This document shows positions 35,121 through 44,017 of a stretch of DNA of 64,000 nucleotides, in pieces. Under the pieces are notes generated by a model, which was not told where the DNA came from, did no database searches, and was given only the letters and a program-made list of their open reading frames with translations. The translations under genes and the position numbers were made by a program. The DNA is taken from assembly GCF_014697355.1 (NCBI RefSeq), contig NZ_JACJRQ010000020.1, positions 87,247 to 151,246 on the forward strand. Direction: 5' to 3'. This DNA is from Nostoc calcicola FACHB-3891 (lineage in GTDB: Bacteria; Cyanobacteriota; Cyanobacteriia; Cyanobacteriales; Nostocaceae). Position 1 is the stretch's first letter, and every line of letters begins with the position of its first letter.

Positions 35121-36368
35121 CTAGTTAATACTTTTAATGGAATCTTGAGAAGTTCCACAATGTTTACAGTACGGCAAATGTTTATAAGTAAGATGATGAC
35201 AGTTTTCGCATTCTAAATATTGATAATAACCGCAATGTGGACAGTGGCGATCGCTACGCCGAATTTTCTTAGCACAATTGACACATAATGATTTTTGAAC
35301 TCTGTTAGCTGCTTGGACTTTAGCATTAAAGACAAATTTTTGAAAAAACTTGATAACTCCAAAACCAACAAGTGGAATTAGCAAGATATAAACATAATTG
35401 ATTAAGAAAAGCAACCCGCCAAAAAGATAGCTAACTAAATCAAAGATAAATTGAAATAGTGTCCCGATTTGCAGAAATTCAAATATTTTAACTAACAGCG
35501 GTATGAAGAATATAACTAGCAAATGCCAGCTAATTAATGAAACTAGTCCATATCCTCTTCCTTGGGCAAACCTGTGAACTGATAAGGCGATGATAATCAG
35601 TGGTAAAAGAAAAAGTGACTGAAAACCAAGTTGAATACTTGGATACCAGAACGATGCTTTTTGATAGCCTTTTTCAACTGTTGTAAATTGATTTTCATCC
35701 TGGATAAACGCAAGAAAACTAGTGCTTTCTGCCTTCGTCAATAATTGATTTTGAAGATTGGAATTTTCCTGTTTTAGGCTATAAATTTGGCGGTTATTTC
35801 GGTCTAACTCCTGTTTCGCTTTTTCTGCGCTGACTTGATTAATTGATTGTTCTGGAGGTTGACCTGCAATTTTTTCTAAAAGAGTCGAATCATATTTAGC
35901 ACGAATATTGGCATTAGTTTGTTCAAGGTTACTTATTTTTATTTGTTTCTGCTCAATATTTTTGATGATTTGCTGATTTTGGGAATTGTTAATTTTATCT
36001 TTATACTCGCCATATTTTAAGCACGTTTTCTCGACTTTACCGAGATGTCCTGTTTCCCTTTGTTGATAGTTTTGCTGAAAACTGAATTGATTGTTTGGGC
36101 TATAGGGAAATGAAAGCTTGACAATCTCATAATTTTTATCTTTAGTCTTTTGTACCCGGTAATTTTGCCACTCTGAATAACATGGATAAGCCTCTGCCGG
36201 ACTGATGTGCCATCTACTAATATCATCGAGTCCTATAAAAACATTGATTAAGATAAAAATATCAATAAAAATAATGACAATCAAACTCACCTTATTGAGT
36301 GGTTCGTTGTTGATATTTCTTGATTTACTAAAAAATTGATTTAAAAGACGGCGAATTCTGGCAAACAT
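35121..36368 (-). CDS. Membrane protein with coiled coil and double zinc ribbon
   Basis: The 415-residue protein has an N-terminal membrane helix (VSLIVIIFIDIFILINVFIG). A predicted extracytoplasmic coiled coil follows (IKNIEQKQIKISNLEQTNAN, LKQENSNLQNQLL), then three hydrophobic segments (about 240-345). Two C-terminal zinc ribbons follow: CVNC-CPHC and CENC-CKHC. The ribbons would bind two zinc ions in the cytoplasm and may bind nucleic acid or protein. No known family beyond the zinc-ribbon is recognised. The gene is AT-rich relative to its neighbours. Confidence 0.7.
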   Translation of the reverse strand: MFARIRRLLNQFFSKSRNINNEPLNKVSLIVIIFIDIFILINVFIGLDDISRWHISPAEAYPCYSEWQNYRVQKTKDKNYEIVKLSFPYSPNNQFSFQQNYQQRETGHLGKVEKTCLKYGEYKDKINNSQNQQIIKNIEQKQIKISNLEQTNANIRAKYDSTLLEKIAGQPPEQSINQVSAEKAKQELDRNNRQIYSLKQENSNLQNQLLTKAESTSFLAFIQDENQFTTVEKGYQKASFWYPSIQLGFQSLFLLPLIIIALSVHRFAQGRGYGLVSLISWHLLVIFFIPLLVKIFEFLQIGTLFQFIFDLVSYLFGGLLFLINYVYILLIPLVGFGVIKFFQKFVFNAKVQAANRVQKSLCVNCAKKIRRSDRHCPHCGYYQYLECENCHHLTYKHLPYCKHCGTSQDSIKSIN

Positions 36369-36596
36369 CTTGTTTTTGAATAAATGGTAATTTAATCAAG
36401 ATTAATTTTACGCGATCGCCTGTAATTCCAATTCTTTGTAAACTGACACTGAATAATTCTTAACTATTTCTTCCTTTGCGTTCTTCTCTACGAGATACTA
36501 AACGTAGCTTGCTTCCTAGGAGTATGAGTCCTTTATGGTTTGTTTAATAGAGATGAACTGTATTTCAGAGGAAAGTGGGTATAAATATAAGCTTTC

Positions 36597-36618
36597 GGGT
36601 AGCACAAATGTGCTACCC
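36597..36618 (-). terminator. Perfect hairpin after the peroxiredoxin gene
   Basis: GGGTAGCACA and TGTGCTACCC form a 10-bp stem with a two-base loop, 10 bases past the stop of the minus-strand gene. No long U-run follows, so it may be a REP-type hairpin that also stabilises the transcript end. Confidence 0.45.
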
Positions 36619-36627
36619 CGATTAAAC

Positions 36628-37362
36628 TTATTTCGCAGCGAAGTAGGCTTCTAGAGCCTCAGAACCACCAACTAATTTACCACCGATAAATACTTGGGGA
36701 ACTGTTGTCGCACCTGTAACCGCTCGTAAAGAACGTGTGGTAATATCCTTGCCTAAGGTAATTTCTTCGTAATCCATCCCATGTTCCTTGAGCATCGCCT
36801 TAGCACGAGCGCAGAAGGGACAACCCACTTTTGCAAACAGAGAAACTAGTTCTGGCTTGGCTGCTTGCGGGTTTAGATATCTGAGCATTGTTTCAGCATC
36901 AGACACCTTAAAGGGATCTCCTGGCTCGTCTGGTTCAATAAACATCTGGTTAATTACACCATCTCGTACCAGCATAGAATAACGCCACGATCGCTTACCA
37001 AATCCCAAGTCTGATTTATCTACTAGCATTCCCATGCCTTCAGTAAATTCACCATTTCCATCGGGAATTAGTGTAATATTTTCTGCTTCTTGATCCTTTG
37101 CCCATTCGTTCATCACAAAAGCATCATTCACAGAAATACAAATAATGTCATCGACACCATTTTGTTTGAAAACCTCAGCCAACTCGTTGTAACCAGGGAG
37201 GTGAGTTGATGAACAAGTGGGAGTATAAGCACCCGGTAAGGAGAAGACAACTACTGTCTTATCAGCAAATAACTCATCAGTTGTGACATCCACCCACTGG
37301 TTATTTTGACGTGTATGAAAAGTGACATTGGGAACTCTTTGTCCTCGACGATTAGGCAACAT
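36628..37362 (-). CDS. Peroxiredoxin-glutaredoxin fusion (Prx5/Grx hybrid)
   Basis: The 244-residue protein joins a Prx5-type peroxiredoxin (about 1-165, peroxidatic Cys in GAYTPTCSSTHLPGY) to a glutaredoxin domain (about 170-244, active site GCPFCARAK, cis-Pro in TTVPQVFIGG). Such fusions reduce peroxides with glutathione, the glutaredoxin half recycling the peroxiredoxin half. It is cytosolic and complete. A glutathione peroxidase lies about 2.3 kb further on the same strand, so this region holds two thiol peroxidases. Confidence 0.93.
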   Translation of the reverse strand: MLPNRRGQRVPNVTFHTRQNNQWVDVTTDELFADKTVVVFSLPGAYTPTCSSTHLPGYNELAEVFKQNGVDDIICISVNDAFVMNEWAKDQEAENITLIPDGNGEFTEGMGMLVDKSDLGFGKRSWRYSMLVRDGVINQMFIEPDEPGDPFKVSDAETMLRYLNPQAAKPELVSLFAKVGCPFCARAKAMLKEHGMDYEEITLGKDITTRSLRAVTGATTVPQVFIGGKLVGGSEALEAYFAAK

Positions 37363-37540
37363 AATTTTGCTTCCTCAAGTAATCAATACCAGTAATATCC
37401 TAATTTAGAATTCAGAATTCAGAATTCAGAATTGGTGAATACTCCACTGATAAATGAATGGAGTTTTAATCAGTTAGAATATTTGAATTTCGTTTCGTCC
37501 AAAATAGGCACTAATATTCATTACCCAGTTGGACTCCAAT

Positions 37541-38494
37541 TCATTCTGAGTTCTGACTCCTGACTTCTGAATTCTTCTTGATAAATGGAGCGATCGCTGC
37601 TACAAATTCAGTAGTTGATTCGTATGGTAAAACATTGCGCCCATTTATTTTGATACCTCGACTTTGAGGCAAACGAGCCAGGTAATCAGCCAAGCGTTCA
37701 TCTGGCGTTTCTTTTTTTCCTTCTTGGCTAATACTTGATGCTGTTTCTCCTACAACTACTAGTGTTGGCTGCTGGATAGAAGCAATTAAACTACCATAAT
37801 CCTGTCGCCAAAACCCTGCTAAAAAAGAAAAGACTGCATGGCGACTAGCGATATTTTCTGCACCTGCAACCAATGTATTTAACCACTCTGCATCCACAGC
37901 ATTCTCTAAGTCAAAAAGTTGACGAGTCGAGAAAGAACGCAAAAACTTGGGCGTGCGTGCATAACGATAAAAACCACTACCAAAAGGCGAATCTAACAGA
38001 TTCCAAAAAATTTTTTGCTGCCATTGTGGTAATTTTTTGCTAATTACAGCCCACGCTGGTGGGCCAGAAAGTACAAGTCCAGCAATTAAATTTGACTGCT
38101 TTTGAACTAATTCGATCGCAACTGGCAATAAGCCACCTTGTACAACTAAAATCACAGGTTTTTGCACTACTGTTTGCAAAAAATATTGCAACTGTTCTGC
38201 CCAATCATTAGGAGTGTAAGCCAGATGTGGCATCTCACTTTCACCACATCCTAGTAAATCAGGGTTATAAATCAAATTCCGCTCACCAGAATTATACCAT
38301 TCGCGTTGAAATCGTCGCCAGAATTGCCGTGATAATCCGACACCAATGGGATGAATTAAAACTAAAGGAATACCCTCAGGTGTTGTATTACTTGGTTGAT
38401 GAACTTCGTAAGCGCAACGATAATTTTGCCAAGTGTAAAATTGGCTAGGAGATGCTGTGAAATCGGTTGTGTTAGCTACAGCAGATGGTTGCAT
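37541..38494 (-). CDS. Alpha/beta hydrolase-fold protein lacking catalytic residues
   Basis: The 317-residue protein has the fold: PLVLIHPIGVGLSRQFW, LIYNPDLLGCGES, a cap region and PTLVVVGETASS. At the nucleophile elbow it has VVQGGLLPVAIEL, with Gly where Ser is expected. The C-terminal loop reads GRNVLPYESTTEF with no catalytic His. It is therefore probably a non-catalytic member or uses another mechanism. The final residues (NSEVRSQNSE) are translated from a gaattcagaagtcag repeat, so the original C-terminus has been extended. The role is unknown. Confidence 0.72.
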   Translation of the reverse strand: MQPSAVANTTDFTASPSQFYTWQNYRCAYEVHQPSNTTPEGIPLVLIHPIGVGLSRQFWRRFQREWYNSGERNLIYNPDLLGCGESEMPHLAYTPNDWAEQLQYFLQTVVQKPVILVVQGGLLPVAIELVQKQSNLIAGLVLSGPPAWAVISKKLPQWQQKIFWNLLDSPFGSGFYRYARTPKFLRSFSTRQLFDLENAVDAEWLNTLVAGAENIASRHAVFSFLAGFWRQDYGSLIASIQQPTLVVVGETASSISQEGKKETPDERLADYLARLPQSRGIKINGRNVLPYESTTEFVAAIAPFIKKNSEVRSQNSE

Positions 38495-38515
38495 AATTCC
38501 TAGTTTTAGTACTTG

Positions 38516-39340
38516 CTAAAAAATCATCTGTGGATGAATCAACTCGTATCCAGCTTCTTTGAGCTTTTCATTAGATACCCAAGCATTATATGGACGGGTA
38601 CTCGTGATTGAAGTATCCCATATAACTTTAGGTAAATTATGTTTTGCAAATAAGCCATCTAGCAAATCTCGACTTGTCAGATGTGCGTCATCCACTAAAT
38701 TATAAATGCCTTCCAAGCGACGGTGACGGGCAAATTCGATCGCACCAACAATATCATCCAGGTGAATCCAATTCGTGATATCCTCGCCAGTGCCGGGACG
38801 GGTTGCACCAGAATATCTACCAAATATTTTCACCAATTCCCTGCCAGTTCCATAAATCCCTCCTAAGCGGAATATACAAACCCGCAGATTTTCGCTAGAT
38901 GCTGATAGCAAGATATCCTCAGTTTTGCAGAGAATTTGGGCATTTAAATTAGCAGGTGCAACCGGTGTTTCTTCGTCTACCCAGACACCATTTCTGTCAC
39001 CATACACTGCATAACTTCCTGTGTATATTAATTGTTTCACACTGGGAATATGCCGCAAGACGGAAACTACAGCATTGGCAGTTTGCAGATAAGTTTCTTC
39101 ATAAACCTCCCCACCTTTTGCACCAACACTCAAAAGTACAACATCTTGATTTTGTAAAACTGATTTTAGCCTATCTAAATCATTACCTTTGGTGACTACA
39201 ACTTTTTGAGCTACTGATTGTAGTACAGGAACACGCTCAGGGGAAGTTGTGGTTGCACTGACAACAAAATTCATATTTTGCTGCCAATATTGAGCAACTT
39301 TATAACCAACATAACCACAACCAATGATTGCAACGTTCAT
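38516..39340 (-). CDS. NAD-dependent epimerase-like SDR (extended/atypical)
   Basis: The 274-residue protein starts MNVAIIGCGYVGYKVAQYW, a Rossmann motif with GxGxxG spacing. YTGSYAVYGDRNG, LGGIYGTGRE, GEDITNWIHLDDIVGAI and YNLVDDAHLTSRDLL are as in NAD(P)-dependent epimerase/dehydratase relatives of the YeeZ type. The usual YxxxK is not seen (the Tyr is in GSYAVYGD, and KTEDILL follows). Activity on nucleotide sugars is uncertain. It ends 22 bases before the pseudo-hydrolase gene and is probably co-transcribed with it. Confidence 0.8.
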   Translation of the reverse strand: MNVAIIGCGYVGYKVAQYWQQNMNFVVSATTTSPERVPVLQSVAQKVVVTKGNDLDRLKSVLQNQDVVLLSVGAKGGEVYEETYLQTANAVVSVLRHIPSVKQLIYTGSYAVYGDRNGVWVDEETPVAPANLNAQILCKTEDILLSASSENLRVCIFRLGGIYGTGRELVKIFGRYSGATRPGTGEDITNWIHLDDIVGAIEFARHRRLEGIYNLVDDAHLTSRDLLDGLFAKHNLPKVIWDTSITSTRPYNAWVSNEKLKEAGYELIHPQMIF

Positions 39341-39629
39341 AGCAAAGTAGACGCAAATAAATTAAACTACTCATTGGAGAGAATAGTCAGAATTCATGGA
39401 TCGAAATTCAGGAGTCAAAACAACTAAAAAATCATGAGAATATTTGATGAATGAATATATCAATCATACTAGACTCATGAACAATTCTGGCTTCTGACTT
39501 CTGGGTGCTGAATTCTTACAGAGAAGATTCTCGATTTAAGAAACTGAAATTCAATAAATTTCACAGTCCATATCCAAAAGTCAATAGCCAATAAGACAGG
39601 GAATGTAACTAATGGCTAATGACTATTAA
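39341..39629. repeat. Gap with imperfect gaattcagaagtc-type units
   Basis: The 289 bases contain gtcagaattcatgg, gaaattcaggagtcaaaac and ggcttctgacttctgggtgc, the last inverted to the first two. No gene is supported. Confidence 0.45.
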
Positions 39630-40115
39630 CTATTTTGCTAACTCGCTCTCAATGGCATTAATTAACTCTGGTGAAGATGGGTGAATACTACTTTTAAATC
39701 GAGCTACCACTTCACCTTGCTTATTCACTAAAAATTTTTCAAAATTCCAAGCAACAGCCTCCGATGGCTCAACAGCTTTGGTAAGTCGCTCATAAAGTGG
39801 ATGCTGCTGTGAGCCTTTGGCATGAATTTTATCGAATAATTCAAAGGTAACACCATATTGACTTGTGCAGAATTTCACAATCTGTTCATTGCTTCCGGGT
39901 TCCTGCGCCCCAAAATCGTTACAGGGGAACCCCAAAACACGTAGCCCAGCTTCTTTGTACTTTTGGTTCAAGTCTTCTAACCCGTTGTATTGGGATGTAT
40001 AACCGCAGTAGGAAGCCACATTCACGATTAAAAGTACTTTTCCTGCGTAGTCGTTTAATTGTTTGTCTTGGCCGTTGATGGTTTTGACCACGATATCAGA
40101 AATTGCGTTACTCAT
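39630..40115 (-). CDS. Glutathione peroxidase family protein
   Basis: The 161-residue protein has the GPX signature LLIVNVASYCGYTSQYNGLE with Cys in place of selenocysteine, LGFPCNDFGAQEPGSNEQI and AVAWNFEKFLVNKQGEV (Trp-Asn of the active site). It should reduce lipid or hydrogen peroxides with thioredoxin or glutathione, protecting against light-driven oxidative stress. It is complete and cytosolic. Cyanobacterial relatives often use NADPH or thioredoxin rather than glutathione. Confidence 0.93.
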   Translation of the reverse strand: MSNAISDIVVKTINGQDKQLNDYAGKVLLIVNVASYCGYTSQYNGLEDLNQKYKEAGLRVLGFPCNDFGAQEPGSNEQIVKFCTSQYGVTFELFDKIHAKGSQQHPLYERLTKAVEPSEAVAWNFEKFLVNKQGEVVARFKSSIHPSSPELINAIESELAK

Positions 40116-40204
40116 CTGGAATCGGAATAGATAGGGAATATTGCCAAGTTTCCCATATTACAGGTACTTTGAACTCGGTTTAGTTGAGAAAAATAGTTCT
40201 CGGC

Positions 40205-40315
40205 TGGGGAATGGGGACTGGGGAATGGGGAATGGAGAATGGGGACTGGGGAATGGGGAATGGGGAATAAATAATTTAGGAATACTTTTTCAGTACCTAA
40301 TACCCAGTCCCCAAT
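40205..40315. repeat. gggaatggggactgg heptamer-type repeat
   Basis: Units such as ggggaatggggactggggaa repeat imperfectly from about 40206 to 40268, with tacccagtccccaatccct inverted near 40300. It is an STRR tract between gpx and mtnD. It could form a hairpin. Confidence 0.75.
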
Positions 40316-40453
40316 CCCTTAACTAGCGATCGCCTCTAAGTAAACTTGTGATAACCTGTTTGTAAATTGCTCGATTAATCCGCTATTTCCGGAGAAATTC
40401 TGGAAATATGCGTTACTTTTAATACAAAAATCAATACCTTAGTAATCAAACCA

Positions 40454-40498
40454 CAGAGATGTCCGATATCAGGAAGCCTTGTCTGAAACTCATCTCTG
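40454..40498 (+). promoter_or_regulatory. Conserved-looking leader hairpin upstream of mtnD
   Basis: CAGAGATG (40454-40461) pairs with CATCTCTG (40491-40498). An inner TCAG/CTGA pairing closes a loop with gaagccttgt. It ends 28 bases before ATG 40527, with AGGTGAG as ribosome site. The position, ahead of a methionine-salvage operon, suggests a structured 5' leader that could sense sulfur or methionine status. No known SAM riboswitch core was recognised. Confidence 0.35.
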
Positions 40499-40526
40499 GG
40501 TGAAATAAAAAAATATCAGGTGAGCT

Positions 40527-41078
40527 ATGGCGATTCTCAAATTAGAAGATGATACAATCCTCACGGATATCAATGATATTGCTCAAGAACTCACAGCCTT
40601 AAACATCCAACTCAACCGCTGGGCTGTAGGAGAAAATCCAGAGTTACATCGTTTGCTGGCACAAGATAGCCTCAACGACGATGAAAAAGAACAGGTACTA
40701 AAAGCACTGGATGGTTATTTTAACCAACTGCAACAAACAGCAGGCTATCAGTCACGGGATCTCATTGTTCTCCATCCAGGAGTTCCCAACCTCGATGAAC
40801 TGATGGTAAAGTTTGACCAAATCCACACCCACGCCGATGATGAGGTACGCTATGTCATTGATGGAGAAGCCATTTTTGGCTTTGTGCGTCCCGATGCTAG
40901 CCAGGTAGAGTTGACAGTCCAAAAACAAGAGTATATCAACGTACCAGGCGGAACCGAACACTGGTTTCATCTCACCCCAGCACGGCGAATTAAAGCAGTG
41001 CGCTATTTTATAAGCGCTGAAGGTTGGGTTCCTCAGTATACAAATAAAGAAATCCGGGTTCATCGGGCGGTAGCTTGA
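40527..41078 (+). CDS. mtnD: Acireductone dioxygenase MtnD
   Basis: The 183-residue cupin-type enzyme has the metal motif IHTHADDEVRYVIDGEAIFG (HxH and Glu) and the later His in GGTEHWFHL. It converts acireductone and oxygen to 2-keto-4-methylthiobutyrate and formate in methionine salvage; the outcome depends on the bound metal. ATG at 40527 follows a clear AGGTGAG site. It is followed after three bases by mtnX, so the two are translationally linked. A leader hairpin precedes it. Confidence 0.94.
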   Translation: MAILKLEDDTILTDINDIAQELTALNIQLNRWAVGENPELHRLLAQDSLNDDEKEQVLKALDGYFNQLQQTAGYQSRDLIVLHPGVPNLDELMVKFDQIHTHADDEVRYVIDGEAIFGFVRPDASQVELTVQKQEYINVPGGTEHWFHLTPARRIKAVRYFISAEGWVPQYTNKEIRVHRAVA

Positions 41079-41081
41079 GAA

Positions 41082-41750
41082 ATGCCCAAAAACGAAGAAC
41101 TGGCAGGACAGAAAGTGAAGCGGATTGTTTTTTGCGACTTTGACGGTACTATCACAGTTGAAGAAACCTTTGTGGCAATTATAAAAAAGTTTGCTCCAGA
41201 ACTTTCGACAAAATTGCTACCAGAAATGTACGCACAACGGTTAACACTCCGAGAAGGTGTCCGAGAAATCCTGCAATCAATCCCATCTTCCAGCTATGCC
41301 GAAATTTTAGAATTTACTCTATCCCAGGCAACACGCCCAGGATTTATAGAACTGTTGGACTTTCTGGACTTTCAGGGAGTACCCCTAGTGGTGGTTTCCG
41401 GGGGACTGCGAGGGATGGTAGAAATTGTTTTGGGTGCGACGCAACAGCGAATTCATGCCATCCACGCCGTTGATGTGGATACCAGTGATACTCTGTTAAA
41501 AGTCCGCTCTGATTATGAGGGAGAAACAGAACTGGTGGCGAAGGTACAGGTAATGGCAGAGTATCCTGCTGATGAGAAAATAGCCATTGGTGACTCCATT
41601 ACCGACTTAAATATGGGGCTTGAGGCATCTGTGGTATTTGCCCGCGATCGCCTAGCAGAGTATCTTAATAAATACCAAAAACCGTACATTCCCTGGAATG
41701 ATTTCTCCGATATCCGCGATTATTTAGCAAAATCATGGAGATCAGTATGA
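41082..41750 (+). CDS. mtnX: MtnX-type HAD phosphatase
   Basis: The 222-residue HAD-superfamily protein begins its catalytic motif with VFCDFDGTITVEET, then VVSGGLRGMVEIV and IAIGDSITDLNMG (metal Asp). In methionine salvage MtnX removes phosphate from 2-hydroxy-3-keto-5-methylthiopentenyl-1-phosphate, making the substrate of MtnD. Starting three bases after mtnD supports this. HAD phosphatases are not specific by motif, so context carries much weight. Confidence 0.9.
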   Translation: MPKNEELAGQKVKRIVFCDFDGTITVEETFVAIIKKFAPELSTKLLPEMYAQRLTLREGVREILQSIPSSSYAEILEFTLSQATRPGFIELLDFLDFQGVPLVVVSGGLRGMVEIVLGATQQRIHAIHAVDVDTSDTLLKVRSDYEGETELVAKVQVMAEYPADEKIAIGDSITDLNMGLEASVVFARDRLAEYLNKYQKPYIPWNDFSDIRDYLAKSWRSV

Positions 41751-41765
41751 TTTTATTCCACAGCA

Positions 41766-41867
41766 AGGGACTTCCAAAAAATAAATTATCCCAAATTATT
41801 TTTACATTTGTAGGGGCGCACAGCTGTGCGCCCCTACGGTGGGATGTTTTTTTAATTGGAAGTTCCT
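41766..41867. mobile_element. MITE-like element, family B, with nested REP palindrome
   Basis: It begins AGGGACTTCCAAAAAATAAA and ends aattGGAAGTTCCT, terminal inverted repeats of about 10-12 bases. The interior holds the perfect palindrome agggGCGCACAGCTGTGCGCcc (about 41811-41836). It lies between mtnX and mtnB. A second copy is at 47058-47167 and shares the AAATAAATTATCC subterminal sequence. Confidence 0.7.
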
Positions 41868-41921
41868 AAACCCTAGCCGAGCATTATTTGTGGGGTAATT
41901 ACGAATTACGAATTATGAATT

Positions 41922-42587
41922 ATGAATTATCTTGACCCTCGTCTTGAGTTAATTGCTACAGCTCGTCACTTTTATCAACAAGGTTGGATGGTGGGAACTG
42001 CCGGCAATCTCTCAGTGCTTTTACCCGATGGTAGCTTCTGGATTACAGCCAGTGGTCGGTCTAAAGGAGAGTTATCACTGAGTGATTTTGTTCGTATTTA
42101 TCCAGATGGTAAGGAGGATTCCTCAAATAATTTAAAAAATAATTTAAAACCCTCAGCAGAAACCGCCATTCACCAGGTACTTTATACCTTGTTTCCCGAA
42201 GCAAAAGCTTGCTACCACATCCACTCAATAGAGGCAAATTTGGTTTCTCGCTTTGTAACAGGAGACTCTTTACCCTTACCACCTTTGGAAATGCTCAAAG
42301 GTTTGGGAGTTTACCAAGAAAATACCAATTGTGTGATTCCCATCTTCACTAACCATTTACAAGTTTCCCAAATTGCCGCTGACATTAAAGAACACTTCGC
42401 AGTTACTCCCGCCCAAGTACCAGCCTTACTCATCCGTGACCACGGTGTTACAGTTTGGGCATCTTGCCCTGAATCTGCCCGTAATTACATTGAGTTGGTA
42501 GAATACATTTTTCGGTACATAGTAGCTGTTGGAAGAGTGGGGACTGGGGAGACGCGGGGACGCGGGGACGCGGGGAATGACGAATGA
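41922..42587 (+). CDS. mtnB: Methylthioribulose-1-phosphate dehydratase MtnB
   Basis: The 221-residue class II aldolase-fold enzyme has GTAGNLS near the start, ITASGRSKGEL, the zinc motif CYHIHSIEAN, and RDHGVTVWA with a third His. It dehydrates 5-methylthioribulose-1-phosphate in methionine salvage, upstream of MtnX and MtnD. Its ATG lies in an attatgaattatgaa STRR tract. The last 20 residues (GRVGTGETRGRGDAGNDE) come from a ggggacgcgg-type repeat. Both ends are therefore repeat-made, while the domain itself is whole. Confidence 0.92.
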   Translation: MNYLDPRLELIATARHFYQQGWMVGTAGNLSVLLPDGSFWITASGRSKGELSLSDFVRIYPDGKEDSSNNLKNNLKPSAETAIHQVLYTLFPEAKACYHIHSIEANLVSRFVTGDSLPLPPLEMLKGLGVYQENTNCVIPIFTNHLQVSQIAADIKEHFAVTPAQVPALLIRDHGVTVWASCPESARNYIELVEYIFRYIVAVGRVGTGETRGRGDAGNDE

Positions 42588-42625
42588 CACATGACAAATG
42601 ACATAACAAATGACAAATGACAAAT
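42540..42625. repeat. STRR tracts at the mtnB end and before the next gene
   Basis: ggggacgcggggacgcgg (about 42555-42575) is followed by atgacaaatgacataacaaa and caaatgacaaatgac (about 42578-42625). The first part codes for the mtnB tail. The last atgac unit supplies the ATG of the monooxygenase gene. Confidence 0.8.
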
Positions 42626-42923
42626 GACTAACCAAACTATTCGCGTTATTGCCCGTGTTATTGCTTTGCCTCACAAAGTAGAAGAACTTAAAGCTGTGTT
42701 GTTGGAACTCATTGAACCAACCAGACAGGAAGTAGATGCAATCAAGTATGAACTTTTGCAAAATCAGTATGACCCAACGGACTTTACTTTTGTGGAAGAG
42801 TGGACTTCTGATGAAGCCCTGAATAGTCATATGGACTCACCCCATTTCCAAGCGGCAGCAGCCAAACTCGAAGGTTTAGTGGCTACTACGCCAGATATCC
42901 GCCGTTATCATCTTTTGGCATAG
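42624..42923 (+). CDS. YgiN-like antibiotic biosynthesis monooxygenase (ABM) domain
   Basis: The 99-residue protein has one ABM ferredoxin-like domain: IRVIARVIALPHKVEELKAV, YELLQNQYDPTDFTFVEEW, SHMDSPHFQAAAAKL. YgiN-type proteins act as small quinol or polyketide monooxygenases without a cofactor. Some are involved in redox cycling of quinones. No partner is evident. ATG at 42624 is formed by an STRR unit. Confidence 0.88.
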   Translation: MTNQTIRVIARVIALPHKVEELKAVLLELIEPTRQEVDAIKYELLQNQYDPTDFTFVEEWTSDEALNSHMDSPHFQAAAAKLEGLVATTPDIRRYHLLA

Positions 42924-43121
42924 CGCCAGAACTACAACCTCAAGCGCTCAAACGAAATAAACCCATCGTCAAACGCCGGCATCAAGAGACTTTTAAGCCT
43001 ATTCCCTATTCCGTACTTCAACTAAATTTTCAGATTGAAGCGATCGCTCCAGAATCAAGGCAACATTCTGAAGTATCTTGAACAGCAAGGCCTTAGTCGA
43101 AAATTGAAAGCTGCAACATCT

Positions 43122-43901
43122 ATGTGCCAATTGCTTGGAATGAATTGCAATGTCCCAACGGATATTTGCTTTTCTTTTGAAGGTTTTTCTGCACGCGGAG
43201 GAAAAACAGATCATCATAGCGATGGTTGGGGCATTGCTTTCTTTGAAGGAAAGGGATGTCGGATGTTTTTAGATGACCAACCTTCTGTTGCTTCTCCGGT
43301 AGCGGAGTTTGTACGGAGTTATCCCATCCACTCAACCCATGTCATAGCCCATATCCGCAAAGCCACTCAGGGCGAAGTTGCCTTACATAACTGCCATCCT
43401 TTCCGCAGGGAATTGTGGGGTAAGTATTGGGTATTTGCCCACAACGGTAATTTACCAGATTTTCATCCAGAAAATATGGGCTTTTATCAAGCTGTAGGTG
43501 ATACGGATAGTGAAAAAGCATTCTGTATGATGCTAGAAACATTACGAGAACGCTTTCCTGGAGGTGAGCCTTCCCTTAAAGAACTCTATTGTGTGCTACA
43601 AGAAGTTACTGGTGTAATTGCCAAGTTAGGTATGTTTAACTACTTGCTGTCAGATGGAGAACACTTTTTTGCTTATTGCTCAACCAAACTCAGCTACATT
43701 GTACGCCAAGCGCCCTTTGCTGCTGCCCATTTGATTGACCAAGATATGACCGTGGATTTTCGGGAAGTGACTACCGAACGCGATCGCGTCGCCGTCATCG
43801 CTACCACTCCCCTAACTGACAACGAAGTTTGGACGCAAATCCAACCCGGAGAATTGCTAGTATTTCAGGACGGGTTACCCCTAAAATATGCCTTCTGTTA
43901 A
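43122..43901 (+). CDS. Class II glutamine amidotransferase (YafJ-like)
   Basis: The correct start is ATG 43122, giving MCQLLGMNCNVP with the nucleophile Cys at position 2 after Met removal. The frame opens earlier at 43035 but that part is not in the family. The 259-residue protein has GGKTDHHSDGWGIAFF, HIRKATQGEV, CHPFRRELWGKYWVFAHNG and GDTDSEKAF, the N-terminal-nucleophile amidohydrolase set. It would release ammonia from glutamine for an unknown partner. YafJ-type proteins may instead hydrolyse small gamma-glutamyl compounds. Confidence 0.92.
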   Translation: MCQLLGMNCNVPTDICFSFEGFSARGGKTDHHSDGWGIAFFEGKGCRMFLDDQPSVASPVAEFVRSYPIHSTHVIAHIRKATQGEVALHNCHPFRRELWGKYWVFAHNGNLPDFHPENMGFYQAVGDTDSEKAFCMMLETLRERFPGGEPSLKELYCVLQEVTGVIAKLGMFNYLLSDGEHFFAYCSTKLSYIVRQAPFAAAHLIDQDMTVDFREVTTERDRVAVIATTPLTDNEVWTQIQPGELLVFQDGLPLKYAFC

Positions 43902-44017
43902 CAGTCGGTGTAGGTTGGGTAAACTGATAATATTACTCAACAAATGCTTTGGTAGTTTTCTTGAAAATATCCGAGCTAGCAACCACAAGTTGATTTTGTT
44001 CAAATCGCAAGCCTAAG

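Noticed and set aside
40441..40526. Known SAM riboswitch upstream of mtnD
   Set aside because: None of the conserved SAM riboswitch core sequences could be matched; only a simple stem-loop is seen.
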